Shown one piece after another: positions 8,473 through 13,623 of a stretch of DNA of 13,623 bases. Origin of the DNA: Gemmatimonadaceae bacterium (GTDB taxonomy: Bacteria > Latescibacterota > UBA2968 > UBA8231); the NCBI GenBank assembly GCA_002726335.1, contig PBSR01000197.1, forward strand, positions 1 through 13,623. The letters are read 5' to 3'. Within the stretch, counting starts at the first letter, position 1. Every line of letters starts with the position of its first letter. Below the pieces are notes generated by a model, which was not told where the DNA came from, ran no database searches, and saw only the letters and a program-made list of their open reading frames with translations. The translations under genes were made by a program, and so were the position numbers.

Positions 8473-8501
8473 AGTATAGCCGTGTTGGCGGGTGACGTCA
8501 C
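8473..8501 (-). promoter_or_regulatory. Candidate sigma70-type promoter of the minus-strand operon
   Basis: Read on the minus strand, GTGACG (8501-8496; four of six matches to TTGACA) and TATACT (8478-8473; five of six matches to TATAAT) are separated by 17 bp. Only seven bases separate the -10 box from the ATG at 8465, so the start site would lie at or next to the start codon, giving a leaderless mRNA. This is consistent with the lack of a Shine-Dalgarno sequence there. Confidence 0.45.
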
Positions 8502-8513
8502 GCCCGCTACATT
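8485..8513 (+). promoter_or_regulatory. Candidate sigma70-type promoter of the plus-strand operon
   Basis: TTGGCG (8485-8490; four of six consensus) and TACATT (8508-8513; four of six) are spaced 17 bp apart. A start about seven bases downstream would fall at about 8520, immediately before the ATG at 8522. It overlaps the opposing promoter almost completely. The boxes are weak, so this is a positional inference rather than a clear promoter. Confidence 0.3.
8492..8501. promoter_or_regulatory. Perfect 10-bp palindrome, candidate operator
   Basis: GTGACGTCAC is a perfect inverted repeat near the middle of the 56-bp divergent intergenic region. It coincides with the putative -35 box of the minus-strand promoter and lies inside the spacer of the plus-strand promoter. 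A dimeric regulator bound here could control both operons together. No regulator gene is present in the window. Confidence 0.45.
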
Positions 8514-8521
8514 CGGCAGCC

Positions 8522-9301
8522 ATGATCTTCACAGGGATGGACACGTTCCGTCAGCGGCTGGCCGACGGTGAGATTCTCATTGGCAGCGGCATCAATACCA
8601 TCGATGCCCAGGTCAGCGAGGCACTGGCGGACTCCGTCGACTTCCTCTGGATCGACCTCGAGCACACGACGATGAGCCCCGAAGCCATGCGCGGCCACCT
8701 GATGGCGGCACGAGGCAGGAAGCGGGCCGCCGTCGTACGCGTACCCGGGTCTGACACAGCCTTCATCAAGCCGGTCCTCGACGCCGGGGCGCCGGGGATC
8801 GTCGTGCCCCAGGTGACTTCGGTCGAGCAGGTGCGTGGCGTCATCGACGACTGCCGGTACCCACCGGTGGGCCGCCGAGGCTTCGGCCCTCTCGTGGCCT
8901 CAGACTACGGGCGTATGGGCGACGACTATGTGGACCGGGCGAATGCCAGCCTCTTCGTGACGGTCATGATCGAGTGCGTGGAGGCCGTCGAGGCCATCGA
9001 CGAGATCGTCGCCCTCCCCGGACTCGACTCCGTCGTCCTCGGCCCCTACGACCTGTCGGGCTCTCTCGGCGTTCTCGGTCAGGTGCACCATCCCGACGTG
9101 GTCACCGCCATGGAACGGGTTATCGCCGCCGCCCGAACACACGGCCTCCCGGTGGGGTCCGGCATGCCGGTGGACCCAGAGTTCGCCCGGTTGCAGGCGT
9201 CGCGCGGTGTACAGTGGCTGCAGATGGGCGGCGACATCAGCTTCATGATGGCTGCCGTCGACGACGCTGTGGCCACGGTGCGCTCACGTCTGTCCGACTG
9301 A
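8522..9301 (+). CDS. HpcH/HpaI-type aldolase
   Basis: A class II (metal-dependent) pyruvate-type aldolase of the HpcH/HpaI family, 259 residues from the ATG at 8522 or 254 from the ATG at 8537. Members cleave 2-keto-3-deoxy or 4-hydroxy-2-keto acids to pyruvate (or a related 2-oxoacid) and an aldehyde. Numbered from 8537, the active-site residues correspond closely to HpaI: His43 in WIDLEHTT, Arg68 in VVRVPG, Glu146 in VMIECVEAVE and Asp172 in GPYDLSGS (HpaI has 45, 70, 149 and 175). YPPVGRRGFG (108-117) is the usual phosphate/carboxylate loop. It starts the plus-strand operon. Neither ATG has a good ribosome site; 8522 is preferred because it follows the candidate promoter directly. The in-frame GTG at 8492 lies in the operator palindrome and is unlikely. 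The actual substrate is unknown. Confidence 0.88.
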   Translation: MIFTGMDTFRQRLADGEILIGSGINTIDAQVSEALADSVDFLWIDLEHTTMSPEAMRGHLMAARGRKRAAVVRVPGSDTAFIKPVLDAGAPGIVVPQVTSVEQVRGVIDDCRYPPVGRRGFGPLVASDYGRMGDDYVDRANASLFVTVMIECVEAVEAIDEIVALPGLDSVVLGPYDLSGSLGVLGQVHHPDVVTAMERVIAAARTHGLPVGSGMPVDPEFARLQASRGVQWLQMGGDISFMMAAVDDAVATVRSRLSD

Positions 9302-9321
9302 CTCCGCCTGACCTCTCCTCC

Positions 9322-10398
9322 GTGAACACCTTTCCCGCGTCACGCCTGCACGAGCTGGGCGTCGAGCTCTTCGTCGCCTGTGGCGCGCCCGACGAGGAAG
9401 CCGAGACCGTGGCCGCCCACCTCGTCGAAGCCAGTCTCATGGGCATCGACTCCCACGGCGTCGTGCGCTACATATGGTATGTGAAGCAATGCCTGGAGGG
9501 TGGTATCCGCCCTGGCGCCCCGGTGGAGGTCGTGCGCGACAACGGCCAGCTGGCTCTCGTCGATTGCGGCATGAACTTCGGTCAGGTCGGCGCCCGCCGG
9601 ATGGTCGAGTGGGTCCGGGACCGGGCGCTCGAAGGCGGCATCGCCTTTGCCGTGAGCCGGCACTGCCATCACGTGGGCCGATTGGGAGCCTATCCGCAGG
9701 CGCTGGCCGAGGCGGGTCTGTTCGGTTTTGCCGTGGCCAACAGTCAGCGGCATGGCCACTTCGTCGTACCCTGGGGTGGACGGGAGGGCCGCCTGGCGAC
9801 CAACCCCCTGGCCTGGTCTGCACCGACGTTGACGAGGGACCGCCCCATCCTGCTGGACATGTCCACGAGCATGACTCCCGAAGGCAAGGTGCGCACCGCC
9901 TTGCACGCGGGTCAGACTCTGCCGGCAGGTCGCGTCCTCGACGCGGACGGCCACCCCACGACGGATCCCGCCGCCTTCTATGGCGACGACGACGGTCCGC
10001 CTGCAGGCGCCATCCTGCCCTTCGGAGGCGATCTCGGCTACCGGGGTTTCGGTCTCGGCCTGCTCGTCGAGATCCTCGGCGCCAGCATTGCCGGAGTCGA
10101 GCTCGGTGACGGTCATGACATCCCCTACATCAATGGCTTCTCGCTGCTGGCGATCAATCCGGCGACGATCACCGGCGAGGCGAACCGTTTCTCCGCCCTG
10201 ACCGAAGAACTGAAATCGTACATTACCGGAGTCCCACCAGCGCCGGATCATGACGAGGTCGTCCTGCCCGGAGAGCGCGAGTTTCGCCTGCTGGACAGAC
10301 GCCGGCGCGAGGGCATCCCTCTGCCGGCCGAAACCTGCCGCCTCATCGACGCGGCAGCAGAGAAGGTCAACGTCAACCATCGCCTGACAGGAGCTTGA
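9322..10398 (+). CDS. Ldh/MDH2-family NAD(P)-dependent 2-hydroxyacid dehydrogenase
   Basis: A 358-residue member of the malate/L-lactate dehydrogenase family unrelated to the classical Rossmann enzymes. Relatives act on L-lactate, malate, ureidoglycolate, 2,3-diketogulonate or sulfolactate. Visible motifs: GIDSHGVVRY (41-50), with the conserved Ser-His-Gly, AVSRHCHHVGRLG (110-122), matching the catalytic-His SNHFG-type segment, GGREGRLATNPLAW (152-165) with the cofactor loop, LDMSTS (178-183) and GYRGFGLGLLVEIL (239-252). In the last motif the usual lysine (KGYG or KGFG) is arginine. The GTG start at 9322 gives a family-typical N-terminus (FPASRLHELGVELF) 20 bp after the aldolase stop. No Shine-Dalgarno is seen; the upstream bases are pyrimidine-rich. 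In this operon it plausibly reduces the 2-oxoacid released by the aldolase or oxidises its hydroxyacid precursor; the direction is unknown. Confidence 0.86.
   Translation: MNTFPASRLHELGVELFVACGAPDEEAETVAAHLVEASLMGIDSHGVVRYIWYVKQCLEGGIRPGAPVEVVRDNGQLALVDCGMNFGQVGARRMVEWVRDRALEGGIAFAVSRHCHHVGRLGAYPQALAEAGLFGFAVANSQRHGHFVVPWGGREGRLATNPLAWSAPTLTRDRPILLDMSTSMTPEGKVRTALHAGQTLPAGRVLDADGHPTTDPAAFYGDDDGPPAGAILPFGGDLGYRGFGLGLLVEILGASIAGVELGDGHDIPYINGFSLLAINPATITGEANRFSALTEELKSYITGVPPAPDHDEVVLPGEREFRLLDRRRREGIPLPAETCRLIDAAAEKVNVNHRLTGA
10389..10393 (+). promoter_or_regulatory. Ribosome binding site of the ADP-ribosylglycohydrolase gene
   Basis: AGGAG lies 11 bases before the GTG at 10405 and inside the last codons of the dehydrogenase gene. 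The spacing is longer than optimal, but no other start with a better site exists before the conserved N-terminal region, so it supports the GTG start. Confidence 0.5.
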
Positions 10399-10404
10399 AT
10401 CCCA

Positions 10405-12522
10405 GTGCCCATTCCCGTCGACTATGAAGAGCGCGTCTACGCCGGCATCCTCGGCAAGATCATCGGGGTCTACCTCGGCCGGCCCTTCGAAGGCTGGACG
10501 AACGACCGCATCGAAGCCGAACTGGGTGAGATCAACTACTACGTTCACGAGCGGCTGGGGTATCCCCTGGTCGTTGCCGATGACGACATCTCCGGTACGT
10601 TCACTTTTATCCGCGCCCTCGAAGACCACGGTATCTCGGCTGAGCTCACAGCCGAACAGATCGGCAAGACCTGGCTCAACTACCTGATCGAGGAGCGCAC
10701 CATCCTCTGGTGGGGCGGCATGGGCAACTCCACTGAGCACACTGCCTTCCTGCGTCTCAAGCATGGCATCCCGGCGCCGCGCTCCGGCTCGATCGAACTC
10801 AACACGCAGGAGGTGGCCGAACAGATCGGGGCCCAGATCTTCATCGACAGCTGGGCCATGGTGGCCCCCGGTGAACCCGAACTGGCCGCCAGGCTCGCCC
10901 GCGAGGCGGGCAGTGTCTCTCACGACGGCGAGGCTATCTACGGTGCCCAGGTGGTGGCCGCCATGGAATCGGCCGCTTTCTACGAGAACGACCTCGGCAA
11001 GCTCCTCGATATCGGTCTCGGCCTCATCCCTGACGACTGCGTCATTCGCCGTCTGATCGACGACCTGCGCCAGTGGCATGCCGCCGACGGCGACTGGCGT
11101 CAGACTTTCGGCCGCATCCAGGAGCGCTACGGCTATGACAGATACGCCGGCAACTGCCACATGATTCCCAACCACGCCATTATCATTCTGGCGCTGCTCT
11201 ACGGCGACGACGACTTCCAGAAATCGCAGATGATCGCCAACACCGCCGGCTGGGACACCGACTGCAACGCCGCTAACGTCGGTTGCCTCATGGGCATCAA
11301 GAACGGGTTGGCCGGGATCGACGCCGGCCCCGACTGGCGCGGCCCCGTGGCCGACCGGATGTTCAAGATCTCCGCCGACGGCGGCGACGCGCTCACAGAC
11401 GCCGTACGCGAGACCTACCGTCTCTGCCGTGTCGGCCGCGAACTGCTCGGCGCCTCCGCCCGACCTCCACCGACGACGCGCTACCACTTCGAGTTGCCGG
11501 GCTCGCAGCAGGGCTTTGTCGCTGATGAGACCCCCGACAGCTGTGGGACAACCTCGATCTACAACACCGTCGGCCATAGCCGGGAGGGCAGCCACAGCCT
11601 CGCCGTCCAGTTCCGGCAGTTGGCCCCCGGTCGTCCGTCTCGCGTCGGCGTGCAGACCTTCGGCGAACCGGCCGACTTCGAGCATGGCGGCTACAGCATG
11701 GTCATGTCCCCTTCCCTCTATCCGGGACAGACCGTAACCGCCCAAATCACTCTGGACGAGCAGACCTCAGGACCGGTCGCCGTCGGCCTCTTCGCCCGGA
11801 TCTACCCGGACCGGCCGGGACAACCCCTGACGACGAGTACTTCCCCCTTCCAGGAGCTCGCACCGGGTACGAGCACCACACTCACATGGACGCTGCCCGA
11901 AACAGAGGGGCTGCCCATCGTCCGTATCGGCGTCGAATGCAGGGCCGACCAGGGGACCTCCGGCACCCTCCATCTCGACAGCATGCACTGGGCGGGTGCT
12001 CCCTCCTGTCTGTTCAGCGGCGCCGCGCTGGGCGGACATCATCGCCCCATCGGCTGGACCGACGGGATCGACAGCATCCATCTGTCACCGGCCGACAGCG
12101 GCGTACAGTTCCACCTGATCCACAACGAGGGACGTGGCCTGCTCATCAACGGGACCAGCGACTGGACCGACTACCGCCTCAGCGCCAGGGTTGCGCCGCA
12201 CATGGCGGCCGAAGCCGGCATCGCCACGCGCGTCGGTGGCGTCTCACGCTTCTACGCACTGCTGCTCTGTAAGGATCAGACCGTGCGACTGCTGCGCTGT
12301 TGTGATGGGGATGAGATCCTGGCCGAGCAGAAGTTCGCCTGGGAGCCGAACCGGTTCACCTCGCTCTCCCTCGAGGCTCGGGGCAGCCGGCTCATTGGCG
12401 CTGTCGACGACCGGGAGATCTTCACCGTCGAGGACGACGCCCTCCCGGCCGGCGCCATCGCCCTGGTGCAGACTGAAGGTCACACCTATTTCCGGGACGT
12501 GCGGCTCGAGAATGGCAGCTAG
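10405..12522 (+). CDS. ADP-ribosylglycohydrolase-family protein with C-terminal LamG/DUF1080-like domains
   Basis: A 705-residue two-part protein. Residues about 8-350 form the all-helical ADP-ribosylglycohydrolase fold with both metal-binding clusters: VADDDISGTF (Asp59-61) and NTAGWDTDCNAAN (Asp284, Asp286), plus HDGEAIYGAQ (173-182). The metal centre therefore appears intact. Characterised relatives remove ADP-ribose from proteins or dinitrogenase reductase, but extended members in sugar clusters may cleave other glycosides. Residues about 355-530 form a beta-rich domain. About 560-705 resemble the LamG-like or DUF1080 (3-keto-disaccharide hydrolase) sandwich (SDWTDYRLSARV, GGVSRFYALLL, GHTYFRDVRLEN). 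There is no signal peptide. The GTG start is six bases after the dehydrogenase stop, and the TAG stop lies 20 bp from the end of the convergent ArsC gene. Core family is confident; substrate and C-terminal role are inferred. Confidence 0.85.
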   Translation: MPIPVDYEERVYAGILGKIIGVYLGRPFEGWTNDRIEAELGEINYYVHERLGYPLVVADDDISGTFTFIRALEDHGISAELTAEQIGKTWLNYLIEERTILWWGGMGNSTEHTAFLRLKHGIPAPRSGSIELNTQEVAEQIGAQIFIDSWAMVAPGEPELAARLAREAGSVSHDGEAIYGAQVVAAMESAAFYENDLGKLLDIGLGLIPDDCVIRRLIDDLRQWHAADGDWRQTFGRIQERYGYDRYAGNCHMIPNHAIIILALLYGDDDFQKSQMIANTAGWDTDCNAANVGCLMGIKNGLAGIDAGPDWRGPVADRMFKISADGGDALTDAVRETYRLCRVGRELLGASARPPPTTRYHFELPGSQQGFVADETPDSCGTTSIYNTVGHSREGSHSLAVQFRQLAPGRPSRVGVQTFGEPADFEHGGYSMVMSPSLYPGQTVTAQITLDEQTSGPVAVGLFARIYPDRPGQPLTTSTSPFQELAPGTSTTLTWTLPETEGLPIVRIGVECRADQGTSGTLHLDSMHWAGAPSCLFSGAALGGHHRPIGWTDGIDSIHLSPADSGVQFHLIHNEGRGLLINGTSDWTDYRLSARVAPHMAAEAGIATRVGGVSRFYALLLCKDQTVRLLRCCDGDEILAEQKFAWEPNRFTSLSLEARGSRLIGAVDDREIFTVEDDALPAGAIALVQTEGHTYFRDVRLENGS

Positions 12523-12542
12523 TGCCCCGTTGCGCCCGAAGT

Positions 12543-12893
12543 TCAGTCCAGGATCTCGAGCACCTTCTCAGAGGGTCGGGCGATGACGGCCCGCTCGCCG
12601 CGCACGCAGACGGGCCGGTTCATCACACCGGGATGTTCGAGCAACAGTCCGACGAGAGCGTCAGGCGTGTCGTAGTCCTCGAGCTTCAGGCCCAGCTTGT
12701 CAACGGATCCGGGATGCAGGAACTCTGCCGGTGCACACCCCACCTGCTGCAGGAGACGCCGCAGAACGGCTTCACCCGGCGGGTATTCGATGTACTCGAT
12801 GACGTCGAACTCGACGTCGCGGGCGCGCAGAATCTCGAGCACGCCTCTGGACTTGCTTCAAGTGGGATTGTGGTAGACGATCATGTCAGCCAT
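12543..12893 (-). CDS. arsC: Selenocysteine-containing ArsC-family arsenate reductase (in-frame TGA at 12858-12860)
   Basis: The reading frame from the ATG at 12893 to the TGA at 12543 encodes 116 residues if the internal TGA is read as selenocysteine. The N-terminus MADMIVYHNPT-Sec-SKSRGV aligns with classical ArsC, whose catalytic Cys12 follows the same YHNP segment; Sec falls at residue 12 too. After the TGA the frame stays open and family-like: a GVLEILRAR helix, NRPV (Arg93, equivalent to Arg94) and ARPSEKVLEIL (Arg106, equivalent to Arg107). The usual Arg60 is His60. ArsC reduces arsenate to arsenite with glutathione/glutaredoxin, though some relatives act otherwise. A Shine-Dalgarno GGGAG lies five bases before the ATG. 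The gene follows an M14-like gene by 34 bp. Alternatives are a sequencing error (TGC to TGA) or a nonsense mutation. The exact placement at the catalytic Cys and the hairpin downstream favour selenocysteine. Confidence 0.82.
12822..12845 (-). promoter_or_regulatory. Candidate bacterial SECIS hairpin in the arsC coding sequence
   Basis: In the mRNA, GGCGUGC (12845-12839) pairs with GCGCGCC (12828-12822) as a 7-bp stem with one U-G wobble and a 10-base loop. The loop begins 19 nt after the UGA, within the 16-37 nt window I recall for bacterial SECIS elements. An overlapping alternative fold pairs CAGAG (12849-12845) with UUCUG (12832-12828), then CG with CG, around a UGCU loop. That loop has a G at its second position, as bacterial SECIS rules prefer. 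Which fold forms cannot be decided by eye. Confidence 0.6.
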
Positions 12894-12898
12894 GGATT

Positions 12899-12903
12899 CT
12901 CCC
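12899..12903 (-). promoter_or_regulatory. Ribosome binding site deciding the arsC start
   Basis: GGGAG lies five bases upstream of the ATG at 12893 on the minus strand. It places translation start ahead of the in-frame TGA and supports the full-length selenoprotein reading over a start at the internal GTG (12842), which has no comparable site and would remove the active site. Confidence 0.65.
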
Positions 12904-12927
12904 GGCAGTTATCCTGGTTTCATTCTG

Positions 12928-13623
12928 TCAGCGATAGCGCTCTTCGAACACACCCACGGCGGTGCGCACCGTGATCTTCGCCAGTTCGACGCGGCCGTCG
13001 AAAGTCCCGTACATCCCCATCTCCGTGCCGAAGGCCAGACCGTAGGTGCGGGAGGCAAAGTCCATCAGATTGAAGCCTTCCCCCCGCCGTGTCGCATCAA
13101 GCCAGAAGACGGCCCGTTCGGACGTGTCGAACCACTTCGACGGAGCATCCTCGTCGTTGGCCAGCTTCGCGCCCGAGTCAGCGATGGCCTGAATCGTCGC
13201 TCTGGCTGCCTTCTGCTCCCATTCCTCATTCTCGACATCCGGCTGACGCCGAGCCGACAGCCAGTAACGATCCTCCATCAGCTGTGACTCGTGCAGATCG
13301 AAGCTGAGGCCGGGCCGGATTCGTGCCAGCAGATCCCGTGTGACCCGCGGTTCCACCGGCGCCCACGGCGTGTCATGGAACCGATTGATGTGCAGGATCT
13401 CTCCCTCCAGAGAGATAATCAGCGTATACGCCCGCCCGAAATCACCAGTACCCTCCACGCCGGTCTGCCCGGGTGTCATGTAGACCCGACGCCCCAGCAG
13501 CGGCGCCAACCGGTCGGGCTCCTCGGCGTGCAGCCGCTGCAGACGCTTGTAGAAGGTGTTCTGCGGACACCTGCGATCCGGCGTCGGCCGGGCGCTCGTA
13601 TACCCGTAGTCGCCGATCAGAGC
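12928..13623 (-). CDS. M14-like zinc carboxypeptidase/deacylase, 3' part only
   Basis: The gene runs off the right edge; 231 C-terminal residues are seen and the frame is open to the last base. Two features point to the M14/AstE-AspA metallopeptidase fold: FDLHES (His111 in the visible part, the third zinc ligand position after a hydrophobic strand) and YGLAFGTEMG (Glu201, placed like the catalytic glutamate near the C-terminus). The N-terminal HxxE zinc motif expected in this fold would lie outside the window. Such enzymes remove C-terminal residues from peptides or N-acyl groups from amino acids. The TTG at 13509 is not the real start, because coding sequence continues upstream. It probably shares a transcript with arsC, 34 bp downstream. 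I am fairly sure of the fold and unsure of the substrate. Confidence 0.6.
   Translation of the reverse strand, partial: ALIGDYGYTSARPTPDRRCPQNTFYKRLQRLHAEEPDRLAPLLGRRVYMTPGQTGVEGTGDFGRAYTLIISLEGEILHINRFHDTPWAPVEPRVTRDLLARIRPGLSFDLHESQLMEDRYWLSARRQPDVENEEWEQKAARATIQAIADSGAKLANDEDAPSKWFDTSERAVFWLDATRRGEGFNLMDFASRTYGLAFGTEMGMYGTFDGRVELAKITVRTAVGVFEERYR

Noticed and set aside
7167..8495. A 442-residue plus-strand open frame antisense to the M81 gene
   Set aside because: Same reason: His- and Gly-rich shadow translation opposite a strongly conserved gene.
8492..8501. GTG start codons at 8492 (aldolase, plus) and 8501 (M81, minus)
   Set aside because: Both GTGs are simply the two ends of the GTGACGTCAC palindrome. 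Using them would make the two divergent genes overlap and add N-terminal residues not typical of either family.
9340..11745. Very long open frame (801 residues) antisense to the dehydrogenase and ADP-ribosylglycohydrolase genes
   Set aside because: It crosses two well-supported genes on the other strand, its translation shows no family motifs, and GC-rich codon usage leaves such antisense frames open by chance.
12523..12542. Bidirectional terminator between the convergent ADP-ribosylglycohydrolase and arsC genes
   Set aside because: The 20-bp gap contains no inverted repeat or T-run.
12543..12842. A 99-residue ArsC fragment starting at the internal GTG
   Set aside because: It lacks the YHNP-Cys/Sec active site, has no ribosome site, and the frame upstream of the TGA is clearly the missing ArsC N-terminus with its own GGGAG site.
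12858..12860. TGA as a pseudogene-making nonsense mutation
   Set aside because: Not excluded, but the only disruption lies exactly on the one codon where selenocysteine is expected, the rest of the gene is undamaged, and a suitable hairpin follows.

Overview
The window is a GC-rich, densely packed piece of bacterial chromosome with ten protein genes, one of them cut by the right edge. I see no rRNA, tRNA, CRISPR, insertion sequence or phage gene. Genes of these kinds (DUF6785-type membrane protein, M81/MlrC-like protein, ADP-ribosylglycohydrolase with extra beta-sandwich domains) are familiar from uncultured, environmentally derived phyla such as Latescibacterota, Poribacteria and Planctomycetota. 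That assignment is an impression only, because the window holds no phylogenetic marker. Most genes end in TGA, so the standard bacterial code applies.

Layout. Bases 1-267 are non-coding, with a G-quadruplex-type G tract and a short direct repeat. From 8465 leftwards to 268 runs a tight five-gene minus-strand operon: M81/MlrC-like metalloprotein, GSAM-like class III aminotransferase, multidomain transglutaminase-like protein, FAD-dependent oxidoreductase, and polytopic DUF6785-type membrane protein. Neighbours overlap by 4 bp or are separated by 3-10 bp. A 56-bp divergent promoter region (8466-8521) containing a perfect 10-bp palindrome separates it from a plus-strand operon: HpcH/HpaI-type aldolase, Ldh-family 2-hydroxyacid dehydrogenase, and ADP-ribosylglycohydrolase with a long C-terminal beta-sandwich half. 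These eight genes look like one catabolic unit for an unidentified small molecule. It would combine possible uptake (DUF6785), amide or peptide hydrolysis (M81, perhaps the transglutaminase fold), PLP and flavin chemistry, retro-aldol cleavage and 2-oxoacid reduction. The substrate cannot be read from the sequence.

Convergent to this, at the right, are an M14-like zinc carboxypeptidase/deacylase (3' part only) and, 34 bp downstream, the most notable gene: an ArsC-family arsenate reductase whose catalytic cysteine codon (Cys12 in the classical plasmid R773 ArsC) is an in-frame TGA. The frame stays open and ArsC-like for 104 more codons, and a GC-rich hairpin follows the TGA at the distance expected of a bacterial SECIS element. 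I interpret it as a selenocysteine-containing ArsC, which ordinary ORF calling would truncate to a 99-residue protein lacking its active site.
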